Below, one piece after another: positions 16,420-25,002 of a stretch of DNA of 64,000 nucleotides. Numbering within the stretch: position 1 is the first letter of the stretch; each line of letters opens with the position of its first letter. Source of the stretch: Phoenicibacter sp963592435. GTDB lineage: Bacteria > Actinomycetota > Coriobacteriia > Coriobacteriales > Eggerthellaceae. The DNA lies in the NCBI GenBank assembly GCA_963592435.1, contig CAVAWT010000001.1, positions 62,001-126,000 on the forward strand, read 5' to 3'. The notes beneath the pieces are model-generated. The model ran no database searches and was not told the origin of the DNA. It was given only the letters and a program-made list of their open reading frames with translations. The position numbers were made by a program, and so were the translations under genes.

Positions 16420-17807
16420 CGCACGCATTTCACAAAGATCAGGAATTTCATCACCACCACCATCACTCATCAGGATCTCATCATGAGTGTGGAGCTCACG
16501 TTTTTCAGCTCGAAGAAGTGTCAGTGACAATCCAAAACACTTATTTTAAAAAATCGAGATTGTTCGCTAAAAGCATGTCTGACACCGTTGTCGATAACTG
16601 CAATTTGTCACTTCATGAGGGCGAAACTTTGTTTTTAATTGGAGAGAGTGGTTCAGGCAAGTCGATGATGCTTGACATTTTTTGTGGAAGTCTTCCAAAA
16701 AATGCAAGACTAGACGGTAACGTTTGGTTTCGAGGAAAAAAGATAGAATTTAAAAACTTAAGAAAAAATGCACAAGAAAACATAAATTTTATTCCGCAAT
16801 CGATAAAATCGCTTGACCCACTTGCTAAATATGAATGCAAAGGGAAAAAGAGATATCCGCATGAATTGTCTGGTGGACTTTGCAGACAAGCGCTCATTTC
16901 TGACTCAATTAAAAAAGGTGCCAGCATAACTGTTGCAGATGAACCAACTGAAGGGTTAGACGAGAAAAGTGCTTTAGAAATAATGAGAAAATTGATTTCT
17001 TGCAAAGGTGAAAAAGGTTGCCTTCTCGTCATAACTCATGACGTTGACCTCGCAATTAAACATGCTGATAGGATAGCAATTTTAAAAAAGGGAAGAATTG
17101 TCGAAGAAACTTCAACTAAAGCTTTTTGTGATGGCAAGATGAATAATGAATATGCGCTAAAAATTAGTAAATGTCTGCCATCAAGGATAACATTTAAAAA
17201 GGAAGAAATAGAAACTGGTAAACAGATTATAATTGACAATCTGTCAATTAAATTTGACGACAAAGATGTCATAGAAAAAATGTCTGATGTTATTTCGAGC
17301 GATGAGATAACTTGTTTTTTTGGTGAAACAGGCTCTGGGAAGTCAACGTTGTGCAAAGCAATTGCCAGATGGCTAAAGCCCACACCGGGAAAAATAAAGA
17401 TTGACGGATCTGTTCAATACGTCTGTCAAAATCCATTTGATGCATTCAATCCAAAATTAACAATTAGAAAATCTATGGCTACAATTGGTAAAAAACCTTG
17501 TTCTGCATGCGATGACTTACTTAACGATGCAATGGCTGTAATGAGTGTTGATGATCGACTTTTAGACAGATTGCCGTCTGAACTTTCAGGTGGTGAGTTG
17601 CAAAAATTTGCAATTCTTCGTTCATTGGTGGCATTGCCAGATTTCTTAATTCTCGATGAAGCAACTTCAATGCTCGATGTCGTGTCACAAAAAGAAATTT
17701 TTGACTTTGTCTTAAAAATTCAACCTTCTTTAAAATTTGGTCTTATTTTTGTCACACACGATCGTGATCTATGCGAAAAAATTTCTGATCGAGTCATCCG
17801 TTTTTAG
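16416..17807 (+). CDS. fused double ATPase of the nickel importer (NikD-NikE like), His-rich N-terminus
   Basis: Both ABC ATPases of the importer joined in one 463-residue chain. The start is the ATG in the ATGA overlap with the permease (16416), not the longer frame. Residues 12-28 are strikingly His-rich (six His in a row, then His22, His23, Cys25, His28), a plausible nickel-binding sequence. First ABC domain: Walker A GESGSGKS at 76-83, signature LSGGLCRQ, Walker B VADEP; the segment between the Q-loop and the signature is only about 25 residues, so the helical subdomain is mostly missing. Second ABC domain: GETGSGKST, LSGGELQKF, LILDEATSMLD, with a more normal spacing. Its end overlaps recO by 4 bases, tail to tail. 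Confidence 0.9.
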   Translation: MTHAFHKDQEFHHHHHHSSGSHHECGAHVFQLEEVSVTIQNTYFKKSRLFAKSMSDTVVDNCNLSLHEGETLFLIGESGSGKSMMLDIFCGSLPKNARLDGNVWFRGKKIEFKNLRKNAQENINFIPQSIKSLDPLAKYECKGKKRYPHELSGGLCRQALISDSIKKGASITVADEPTEGLDEKSALEIMRKLISCKGEKGCLLVITHDVDLAIKHADRIAILKKGRIVEETSTKAFCDGKMNNEYALKISKCLPSRITFKKEEIETGKQIIIDNLSIKFDDKDVIEKMSDVISSDEITCFFGETGSGKSTLCKAIARWLKPTPGKIKIDGSVQYVCQNPFDAFNPKLTIRKSMATIGKKPCSACDDLLNDAMAVMSVDDRLLDRLPSELSGGELQKFAILRSLVALPDFLILDEATSMLDVVSQKEIFDFVLKIQPSLKFGLIFVTHDRDLCEKISDRVIRF

Positions 17808-18568
17808 TGAAGTGCTAAATCAAGACTTTTTAAGTTGCAATTGACATGGTATTGAGTCCATTTTTTTAAAACCTTTCCCATCTCATAGACTCTTTTTCCA
17901 ACTAAATTTCTATGTTCCAAGATTTCTTCATAAGTGGAGTTAATAAGCCAACCGATTAGCTGAATCGTTTTAGACGAAACTGGAAAATCTAGCCCCCCTG
18001 GATCGCAATTACGACACAATGCTCCCCCAGAACTCGGTGAAAAAGTGACATAGTCACTCTCAAATTTCACTTCGCTTAAACATTCTGCACATAGCTTGAG
18101 TGAAGGCTTAAATCCTTCAAGTGAGAGAAGCTTGAAGCTGGCAGCTATCATCAGCACTTTAGACATTTCTGGATCATCATTTAAAAGCTTTAAAGTTTTG
18201 CTAATGAAATCAAACATGACAGGGTTTGCTTCTCCGTCAAACGTGAGACGCCACAAAATTTCCGACACTGTGCTTGCAGCAGCTAAAAGCTGAATGTCAG
18301 ACCTCAATTCATCAAAGTGCTCAACAAGAATTGCTTCTCGAATGATGTCTATGCTCTTTGTTTTTGCAACACAAATGTGTGCAACATTAAACAAATCAAG
18401 ACGATTGGAGAAGGTGTTTCCAGGTTTTCTGGCGCTTTTTGCAACAGCTCGAACAATCTCGCCTGTGTCAGCGACCATGTCGAGAACGAGGTCGTTTTCA
18501 GAGATGCGAGTCTTGTGAAACACAACAACATCACAAACGTATGTTGGAGAAGAAGGGCTCTTGTGCAC
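17804..18568 (-). CDS. recO: DNA repair protein RecO
   Basis: Recombination mediator of the RecFOR pathway that helps load RecA on SSB-coated DNA. The 254-residue length is standard. An N-terminal OB fold (CDVVVFHKTRISENDLVLDM, then VAKSARKPGNTFSNRLDLF) is followed by a helical domain and the zinc-binding segment LCAECLSEVKF and CRNCDPGG. The start is a GTG at 18568 with GAAGG close upstream. It follows the zinc-ribbon/PASTA gene by 10 bases, downstream of era, the common era-recO neighbourhood. Convergent with the nickel importer. Confidence 0.93.
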   Translation of the reverse strand: MHKSPSSPTYVCDVVVFHKTRISENDLVLDMVADTGEIVRAVAKSARKPGNTFSNRLDLFNVAHICVAKTKSIDIIREAILVEHFDELRSDIQLLAAASTVSEILWRLTFDGEANPVMFDFISKTLKLLNDDPEMSKVLMIAASFKLLSLEGFKPSLKLCAECLSEVKFESDYVTFSPSSGGALCRNCDPGGLDFPVSSKTIQLIGWLINSTYEEILEHRNLVGKRVYEMGKVLKKWTQYHVNCNLKSLDLALH

Positions 18569-18578
18569 GCGCCTTCAC

Positions 18579-20006
18579 TTAGCCTTGCCTAATGCTTGGA
18601 GACGTTGAGATTATGTTGTTGTTGTCATCGTATGAAATAGCACCTTGGATTGTTTCATAATCAAGGTAGCGTGTTTCCGAACTGCTTCCAAACCAAGTTG
18701 TTGTTTGATATTGGCGTGCAGTGATCGTGTAGGCAACAGTGCCACCACTTGTCCACTGAACAGCAGTTAATTTGCCCAATTCGTATTGTTTTCCGTCAAT
18801 TGTGAAGTGTGTCGTCTCAGAGAAGAAATCACGAGTTAGTTGCACGAGTTTTGTTGACCTGTGGGCGCAGATGAAAATTTTCACATCGCTTCCACTTTTT
18901 AGCGCTGAGTCTTTCGCAGGCTCAACAGACAAAACTGACCCTTCTTCTTTGTTCTCATCATATTTTTCTTCAGTTTTTGCAGCAAACCCAGCTTCTTCGA
19001 TTTTTGCAATTGCTTCATCCTGTGAAAGCCCCTCGACATCGGGAACCCTATATGGAACAGAGACAACCACACGAACGTTAGCATCAGATGCACTGCGGGT
19101 GTCAACTTCAGGTGTTACAGACAAAACAACATTTTCAGCATCGTCAGATTTTTGAGTTATATATTCAACGTTGGTGAAGCCATTTTTTGACATGACTTGC
19201 TTCGCGTCATCAATGTTCATTCCGACTATGCTTGGAATGACACGCTTCATTGAAATTTCAAGGCTGATGGTTGATCCTTCTGCAAGGCGTGAACCTGATT
19301 GTGGTTTCATCGAAAGAACGATTCCCTCAACTTCGTCGCTTGCAACTTGTTCAGTTTCAACTTTAAATCCTGCTACTTGTAATTGTGACTTTGCATCCGC
19401 CTCTGAAAGACTTGTGACATCTGGCACCACTTTTCCGCCCCAAATCTGAGCGAAATAGGTGACAGACAAAAGAATAGCAATGACCGCGATCGTGCCGAGA
19501 GCAATCAAAACATTTCTCTTTGTCTTTGGATCAATTGGTTTCTTTTCTCTTTTTTGCTCCTTTTCAGCATCATTATTTACTGAATAGACTTTTGCCTTAG
19601 ATTCTCCAGATTCTCCCTTAGTGTCGATCATATCCAATTTAGCTGTTTTTTGAGTGTCGAGATCGTCTTTTTCTGCCTCAGCTTCAACATTTAAATTGGT
19701 GTTTGTCGATTTCGGGAGTTCTACTGGATCAATGACTGCCGTAATGTCAGATTCTATCGATTTATTTGTTTCATCTTCCTCTTTTTCAGCATCTTCTTTT
19801 ATATGCTCATCGAAAGATGAATCGTTAGTTTTGTCTATGCCATTTAAGTCGGCTGTTGGTGCCGCTTTTGGCTTGCATGTCACGACATGGTCTTTATCAT
19901 CAAACATCTCGTTTGCAATCGGGGCAACGCTCGGCAGTTCATAGCCACATTCATCGCAAAACTTTGCACTAGCTCTGTTGGGGGTTCCGCATTTAGGACA
20001 AATCAT
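18579..20006 (-). CDS. zinc-ribbon membrane protein with three PASTA domains
   Basis: A 475-residue protein: cytosolic zinc ribbon at the start (MICPKCG, then FCDECGYELP), an acidic low-complexity linker of about 130 residues, one transmembrane helix (VLIALGTIAVIAILLSVTYF), three PASTA repeats of about 65 residues (starting VVPDVTSLSEADAKSQL, VIPSIVGMNIDDAKQVM and RVPDVEGLSQDEAIAKI) and a C-terminal domain of about 90 residues I do not recognise. PASTA domains bind muropeptides or beta-lactams and normally sit on PknB/PrkC kinases; no kinase domain is present here. The start ATG at 20006 is chosen because AAGGA lies 8 bases upstream; a TTG 12 codons earlier is in frame. It probably acts as a cell-wall sensor or scaffold, but this is inference. 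Confidence 0.85.
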   Translation of the reverse strand: MICPKCGTPNRASAKFCDECGYELPSVAPIANEMFDDKDHVVTCKPKAAPTADLNGIDKTNDSSFDEHIKEDAEKEEDETNKSIESDITAVIDPVELPKSTNTNLNVEAEAEKDDLDTQKTAKLDMIDTKGESGESKAKVYSVNNDAEKEQKREKKPIDPKTKRNVLIALGTIAVIAILLSVTYFAQIWGGKVVPDVTSLSEADAKSQLQVAGFKVETEQVASDEVEGIVLSMKPQSGSRLAEGSTISLEISMKRVIPSIVGMNIDDAKQVMSKNGFTNVEYITQKSDDAENVVLSVTPEVDTRSASDANVRVVVSVPYRVPDVEGLSQDEAIAKIEEAGFAAKTEEKYDENKEEGSVLSVEPAKDSALKSGSDVKIFICAHRSTKLVQLTRDFFSETTHFTIDGKQYELGKLTAVQWTSGGTVAYTITARQYQTTTWFGSSSETRYLDYETIQGAISYDDNNNIISTSPSIRQG

Positions 20007-20067
20007 AGTGTGTTTCCTTCTTCGTTTAAGTGTTTGTTCCAAATCTGAATTTAATTATATTCTATCA

Positions 20068-21021
20068 TCATTGACAATAGCCAAAACGCTTGATGACATT
20101 TTCGTCTCTCCTCCAATTCTTTTTGCATTTGACGCTCAACTGAAGATTGACTTTTGAGCAATAGTGTTTTTCAAGCTCTGTTCTCGCCCTTGATCCAATT
20201 CTTTTTAGTTCACTTCCACCTTTTCCTATGACGATACCGATCTGAGTTTCCCTTTCAACGTAGACTGTTGCAATTATGTTCGTCGTTCTTCCCTTGTTTG
20301 AGTCATAAATTTCTTCAGTTACAACACCGATTGAATGAGGGAGTTCGTCTTTTAAGTCATCTAAAATTTTCTCGCGGATCACTTCAGAAGAAAAAACATA
20401 ATCGTCAACATCGCTCACCATATTCATTCCAAACCATCTGTGGCCTTCTGGAAGAAATTTTTTAAAAAGGTCAATCAAAGTGTGAAGGTTTTGTCTCTTT
20501 TTTGCAGAAAGTGGGACAATTTCATCAAAATCAAGCTTTTTAGACACTGTTGCAATTTGAGACAAAATTTGCTCTTGGCTTGCAACGTCAGTTTTAGTCA
20601 CAAGACAAAACTTCGTTGACTGAGCGTCTTTTATTGAATTTAGAACCCATTCATCTCCCCTGCCGAAAGGTGAAGTTGCATCAAGCAAAAAACAAATTAT
20701 GTCGGTGTCTTGGAGAGCTTGAGTGGCAGCAAGATTCAGTTCTTCACCCATAACATCCTTTGGTTTGTGAATGCCTGGCGTGTCTACAATGATGATTTGA
20801 CAATCATCCCTGTTAATCACGCCAGAAAAACGATGGCGTGTTGTGTTTGCAACGTGAGAAGTTATGGCCACCTTCTGCCCAACAAGGGAATTTAGAAGCG
20901 TAGATTTCCCCGAATTTGGTCTCCCAGCAAAGGTGACAAATCCACTCTTAAAGCCTTCTGGGACATCCATCAAGTTCTCAGTCACGCTTGGATTTTCTTT
21001 GAAATAGGCGTCTAGGTCCAT
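20068..21021 (-). CDS. era: GTPase Era
   Basis: Ribosome-assembly GTPase that binds the 3' end of 16S rRNA. The 317-residue protein has the P-loop GRPNSGKST (33-41), the G3 motif DTPG, and TKTD as G4 in place of the usual NKxD. The C-terminal KH domain contains IGIVIGKGGSELKRIGSRAR. An N-terminal extension of about 25 residues precedes the G domain; M18 could be an alternative start. The start overlaps dgkA by 10 bases and the order ybeY-dgkA-era-recO is widely conserved. Confidence 0.95.
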   Translation of the reverse strand: MDLDAYFKENPSVTENLMDVPEGFKSGFVTFAGRPNSGKSTLLNSLVGQKVAITSHVANTTRHRFSGVINRDDCQIIIVDTPGIHKPKDVMGEELNLAATQALQDTDIICFLLDATSPFGRGDEWVLNSIKDAQSTKFCLVTKTDVASQEQILSQIATVSKKLDFDEIVPLSAKKRQNLHTLIDLFKKFLPEGHRWFGMNMVSDVDDYVFSSEVIREKILDDLKDELPHSIGVVTEEIYDSNKGRTTNIIATVYVERETQIGIVIGKGGSELKRIGSRARTELEKHYCSKVNLQLSVKCKKNWRRDENVIKRFGYCQ

Positions 21022-21431
21022 AAGATAATCACCTTAGGAAGAAATATAATAAATGCAATAATAACGCTCATAATAGACACAATCAGAACAGCACCAGCTG
21101 CACAATCTTTAGCATGTTTAGCAAGCTCATTCCATTCAGGAGAAACAAGGTCAACGATTGACTCGATTGCAGTGTTTATCAATTCTAAAGCAAAAACAGA
21201 AAATATGCACACGACAACAATGGCGACTTCAGTTAAATTTAGCTTAAAAATAAATGAAAGAAGGATGGCAATAAAGGCAACACTTAGATGAATTTTAAAG
21301 TTGCGCTGGGTCGTCACTGCATGTCTGACACCATCAAAAGCACACTTAAATGCTTTTAAGAGAGATATTGGCGATTCTTCGAGCGTGTGATGAACAAATT
21401 TCTTATTGTCAGACACTATTTGTTCTCCCAC
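21012..21431 (-). CDS. dgkA: diacylglycerol/undecaprenol kinase (DgkA family)
   Basis: Small membrane kinase with three helices; Gram-positive members mostly phosphorylate undecaprenol, recycling the cell-wall lipid carrier. The 139-residue protein has the family signature ELINTAIESIVDLVSPEWNELAKHAKDCAAGA split over about 82-113, with the catalytic Glu and the ExxNTAxE motif. An N-terminal cytosolic segment precedes the first helix. It overlaps ybeY by 16 bases and era by 10, so the three genes are translated together. Confidence 0.92.
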   Translation of the reverse strand: MGEQIVSDNKKFVHHTLEESPISLLKAFKCAFDGVRHAVTTQRNFKIHLSVAFIAILLSFIFKLNLTEVAIVVVCIFSVFALELINTAIESIVDLVSPEWNELAKHAKDCAAGAVLIVSIMSVIIAFIIFLPKVIILWT

Positions 21432-21877
21432 TGAGCCAAAATTTCTCTTTCTTTCGCTTCCATGATTTCAGCTTCATCATCTTCAATGTGGTCATATCCT
21501 AAAAGGTGCAAAACTCCGTGACAAGTCAAAAGGCGTAGCTCTTCCTCAAAAGTGTTACCGAAATCTTCACACTGATCTTTGCAGACTTCAGGGCAAATGA
21601 CAATGTCACCAAGAACACAAATTTCTGAGCCATCTTCAACAATTGCCCCATCACACTCGAATGAAAGAACATCAGTTGGTCTGTCCACACCCCTATAATC
21701 CTTGTTCAAGGCGTGAATCGTGGCTTTATCGACGCAAGTTACTGACACTTCAGATTCTTCAGGAGCATCTTCAAACTTAAGACAAAATTTGACAAATTCA
21801 GAAACTTTTTCTTCTGAGAATTCGCAGCCTTCAACTTGGTTGTCAATCAAAACGTTCAAAACAAACTCACTATTCAA
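21416..21877 (-). CDS. ybeY: endoribonuclease YbeY
   Basis: Zinc-dependent single-strand RNase involved in 16S rRNA 3'-end maturation and ribosome quality control. The 153-residue protein carries the metal-binding motif CHGVLHLLGYDH near residue 122-133 (three His) and the upstream RPTDVLSFECD block near 66-76. Length is typical. It overlaps mtaB by 8 bases and dgkA by 16. Confidence 0.95.
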   Translation of the reverse strand: MNSEFVLNVLIDNQVEGCEFSEEKVSEFVKFCLKFEDAPEESEVSVTCVDKATIHALNKDYRGVDRPTDVLSFECDGAIVEDGSEICVLGDIVICPEVCKDQCEDFGNTFEEELRLLTCHGVLHLLGYDHIEDDEAEIMEAKEREILAQWENK

Positions 21878-23036
21878 AAAACATGTTTTCTTTTAATTCT
21901 ACATTGAGAAGTTGTCCAGATTCTCCAAATGATTCACTTTTAATTGTGAAATATGAATCGGTCGTTGCTATATTGTTATTCTCGGTAACAGCGAGTTCAC
22001 TTGAACCAACCCTTTTGAGGAATTCTTGCTTACGCAAATCTGACGAAAGGTCGCGCAACGTCTTGGCACGTTCGGCTTTAACTCTCTCGTCAACCTGATT
22101 CGGCATCATGGCTGCAGGAGTTCCTTCCCTTTTTGAGTAAGGAAAAACATGAATTTTAGAGAAAGACACAGTTTTTGCCAACTCTAACGTTTGTTGGAAA
22201 TCCTCATCGCGCTCACCTGGAAAACCGACGATTATGTCGGTAGTAAAAGAAAAATTTGGCATCAACTGCCTTGTTTTGCTAACGAGTTCTATGAAATCTG
22301 CTGATGAATAGTGCCTGTCCATTCTTTTAAGGACATCATCTGAGCCCGACTGAAGAGGTAGGTGAAAGTGGTTACAGATGCGCCAGCCAGCGTTATTTAT
22401 AACTTCAAGAAGGTTTTCTGTGACTTCAGGTGGCTCAATTGATGAGATTCTAAATCGACAACCTTTAGTGCTGTCAAGAAGCACTTCTAGCAATTCAGCC
22501 AAGCTAGGGTCTGAATAGTTTCCGAGATTAATTCCAGTGAGAACTATCTCTTTAATGCCCGCGCTATCTAGCTCGATGCAGTTTTTAATGACTTGATTTT
22601 GTGGGACAGACACACTTTTTCCTCGCGCAACATGCACAATGCAAAAAGTGCACGCGTTGTTGCATCCGTCTTGAATTTTGACGTTAACACGAGACATCGC
22701 TTGTGAGTTCACATGCATCAAACCATCATTGTCTTGCAACAATTTAAATTTTGGCACCACCTTAACTCGCTCTGACAATGATTCAAAAAAGGAAGCGTCA
22801 ATTTCTGCAGCGCACCCTGTGACGACCACTTGCGCGTTTTGATTGTTTTCAAGAACTCTGCGAACAGTTTTTCTTGTCTTTTTTTCAGCTACACCTGTGA
22901 CAGTGCATGTGTTAATAAACACCTGATCAGCTATTTCCCATGGCTCTAAAATGTCGTCTTGTAGCATTTTTTGAGTAATAGCGTCAGATTCAGCGCGATT
23001 CACTCTGCAACCCAAGTTAACGACAGCAAAACTCAT
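21870..23036 (-). CDS. mtaB: tRNA t6A37 methylthiotransferase MtaB
   Basis: Radical-SAM enzyme that adds a methylthio group to t6A37 of ANN-decoding tRNAs. The 388-residue protein starts with the UPF0004 domain (MSFAVVNLGCRVNRAESDA; cysteines bind the auxiliary cluster), then the radical-SAM motif CNNACTFC near residue 125-132, HLPLQSGSDDVLKRMDRHY and a short C-terminal TRAM region. The LGCRVN start separates MtaB from MiaB (LGCQMN). Sits in the conserved dnaJ-rsmE-mtaB run. With miaB at the other end of the window, two methylthiotransferases of this family are present. Confidence 0.94.
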   Translation of the reverse strand: MSFAVVNLGCRVNRAESDAITQKMLQDDILEPWEIADQVFINTCTVTGVAEKKTRKTVRRVLENNQNAQVVVTGCAAEIDASFFESLSERVKVVPKFKLLQDNDGLMHVNSQAMSRVNVKIQDGCNNACTFCIVHVARGKSVSVPQNQVIKNCIELDSAGIKEIVLTGINLGNYSDPSLAELLEVLLDSTKGCRFRISSIEPPEVTENLLEVINNAGWRICNHFHLPLQSGSDDVLKRMDRHYSSADFIELVSKTRQLMPNFSFTTDIIVGFPGERDEDFQQTLELAKTVSFSKIHVFPYSKREGTPAAMMPNQVDERVKAERAKTLRDLSSDLRKQEFLKRVGSSELAVTENNNIATTDSYFTIKSESFGESGQLLNVELKENMFFE

Positions 23037-23039
23037 AGA

Positions 23040-23792
23040 CTAGATGCTTTCTAAAACGTGTTTAACAACTGCAACTGAAACTATTCCAGCAGTCTCAGTT
23101 CTCAAAACTGTGTTTCCCAGAGTGCAGATATTGCACTTATCTATCTGTTTTAACTCTTCAATTTCATCGTCAGAAATTCCACCCTCAGGTCCGATTAAAA
23201 TCCCAATTTTTTTAAAGTTTTGAGCATTTTTAAGTGCTTTTTCAATTGTGTCATCAACATTTGACTTTTCCCAAAACACCAACAAGACGTCCAAGTCTTG
23301 AACTTGATCGATTAATTCGCTAAAAGTGCCAAGTATCTCAACTTTTGGAATTTCGTCTCTGCCTGATTGCATTGAAGCACTTCTTGCAACTGACCTAAAT
23401 CTATCAAGCTTTTTTTCTTTTGCACTTTCTTTTAAGATGGCGACAGAACGCTTCATGTTGACAGCATAAAATTTTGATATGCCAATCTCAGTTGTAGCTC
23501 TCAAAACATCTTCCAATTTTGTATTTTTTGAAACGCCTTGAAAAAGTGATATGTCGCAACCTAATTGAGGGTAGTCTTTTTTTGAAGCAATGCGAGCTTT
23601 AACGCTGAGGTCCTTCGATTCAACGATTTCAAGTTCGAAATAGTTTTTTGACTCATCAACAACAGTTATGTGCTCGCCTGTCTTTAGCCGTTGGGCTTTA
23701 ACATGATTTTTGTCGATGTCAGAAAACTTGATATTAAAGACGCTTGAACCGATTGATTCAATGTCTTCATTTTCAATGAAATAGTGGTGCAT
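23040..23792 (-). CDS. rsmE: 16S rRNA (uracil-1498-N3)-methyltransferase RsmE
   Basis: SPOUT-class methyltransferase modifying U1498 of 16S rRNA. The 250-residue protein has the N-terminal PUA-like part (HHYFIENEDIESIG) and the SPOUT knot motifs GILIGPEGGISDDEIE and LGNTVLRTETAGIVS near the C-terminus, which form the SAM pocket. No spacing separates it from dnaJ (23793) and 3 bases from mtaB. Confidence 0.95.
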   Translation of the reverse strand: MHHYFIENEDIESIGSSVFNIKFSDIDKNHVKAQRLKTGEHITVVDESKNYFELEIVESKDLSVKARIASKKDYPQLGCDISLFQGVSKNTKLEDVLRATTEIGISKFYAVNMKRSVAILKESAKEKKLDRFRSVARSASMQSGRDEIPKVEILGTFSELIDQVQDLDVLLVFWEKSNVDDTIEKALKNAQNFKKIGILIGPEGGISDDEIEELKQIDKCNICTLGNTVLRTETAGIVSVAVVKHVLESI

Positions 23793-24947
23793 TTAGTTAA
23801 AAGCGTCGCGAAGTTTTTCGAGCGGAGAACGTTTTTCTGCTGTTTCTTGACCCATTTCATGAGCTAAATTTTGCAGAATTTCGCGCTCCTTCTTCTTCAA
23901 TTTTTTAGGAATTTCAACTTTAGCATGAATAATCATGTCTCCTCTGCCAGAACCTCTGAACTTTGGAAGACCATAATTTCTGACTCTGATCTTGTCTCCC
24001 GATTGTGTGCCTTCAGGAACCTTGACTTTAACAACTTCACCTTCCAAGATGCCGTCTATTTCAAGGTCAGCTCCAAGTGCAGCTTGAACCATCGGAACAG
24101 TGAGAGAAACATGCAGGTCATTTCCGTGACGTTCATAATAATCATGGCGCTGAATGCGGATTGTAACGATCAGATCACCTGCCATCGCACCCTGAATGCC
24201 AGCCTCGCCATAGCCTGAAACACGGAGTTGCTGACCATCCTGAATGCCAGCTGGGATTTCGACTGAAACGCGTTGACGATCTGGGACGCGCCCTTGTCCT
24301 CCGCACTCTGAACATGCTCCTTCAATTTTAGTTCCAGTTCCGTTGCATGCAGAACATGTTGTCGCTGTTTGCATGTCTCCTAAAAATGTGTGCTGGACTG
24401 TCACAGTGCGCCCTGAACCATTGCAGGCGTCACATTTGACCTCTTTTCCGTTTGGACCAAGACCTTTGCCATTGCAATCAGAACAAGGTGCCAAGCGATC
24501 ATAGACGACTTCTTTTTTGCATCCTGTCGCAACCTCTTCAAGTGTTATGCGAAGGCCAATTCCCATGTCACGACCTTCTTTGCGAACTGCTCTCCCACCT
24601 CCAGCACTTCCGCCAAAACCACTGAAGAACGTTGAGAAGATGTCACCCATTCCACCAAATCCACCGCCGAAAAGATCTTCAAAGTCAACATAACCAGCAC
24701 CACCAGCGCCCCCTGCACCAGATGCGGCACCAGGAATTGTGCCGAAGCGATCATACTGGGCCTTCTTCTTCGGGTCACTCAAAACATCATAGGCTTCATT
24801 TAGTTCTTTAAATTTTTCTTCAGCATCAGGAGCCTTGTTAACGTCTGGATGAAGCTCGCGTGCACGATGGCGATATGCCTTCTTGATTGCCGCTTCATCA
24901 GCATTTCTGTCAACACCTAAAACTGCGTATAAATCTTTGTTTGCCAA
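23793..24947 (-). CDS. dnaJ: chaperone DnaJ
   Basis: Class A Hsp40 cochaperone of DnaK. The 384-residue protein has a J domain with HPD at 33-35, a Gly/Phe-rich linker (about 75-120), four zinc-finger repeats (CSDCNGKG, CDACNGSG, CSACNGTG, CSECGGQG) and the C-terminal substrate-binding domains. The start codon is TTG at 24947; no ATG fits the J domain. It follows hrcA after 55 bases that contain two 17-base direct repeats. grpE and dnaK are absent from this cluster and must lie elsewhere. Confidence 0.96.
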   Translation of the reverse strand: MANKDLYAVLGVDRNADEAAIKKAYRHRARELHPDVNKAPDAEEKFKELNEAYDVLSDPKKKAQYDRFGTIPGAASGAGGAGGAGYVDFEDLFGGGFGGMGDIFSTFFSGFGGSAGGGRAVRKEGRDMGIGLRITLEEVATGCKKEVVYDRLAPCSDCNGKGLGPNGKEVKCDACNGSGRTVTVQHTFLGDMQTATTCSACNGTGTKIEGACSECGGQGRVPDRQRVSVEIPAGIQDGQQLRVSGYGEAGIQGAMAGDLIVTIRIQRHDYYERHGNDLHVSLTVPMVQAALGADLEIDGILEGEVVKVKVPEGTQSGDKIRVRNYGLPKFRGSGRGDMIIHAKVEIPKKLKKKEREILQNLAHEMGQETAEKRSPLEKLRDAFN

Positions 24948-24966
24948 AACTAACTTCTTTCTTCCT

Positions 24967-25000
24967 ATTGCTTAATAATTTTTATTGCTTGATAATTTTT
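24967..25000. repeat. 17-bp tandem repeat between hrcA and dnaJ
   Basis: ATTGCTTAATAATTTTT (24967-24983) is followed directly by ATTGCTTGATAATTTTT (24984-25000), differing at one base. It fills most of the hrcA-dnaJ gap. It is probably a simple duplication. Confidence 0.7.
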
Positions 25001-25002
25001 AC

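Noticed and set aside
16449..16482. The His6-Ser-Ser-Gly stretch resembles a pET-type affinity tag and could signal vector contamination.
   Set aside because: The codons differ from those of the vectors I know, the reading frame continues naturally on both sides, and further His and Cys residues follow. It is part of the gene.
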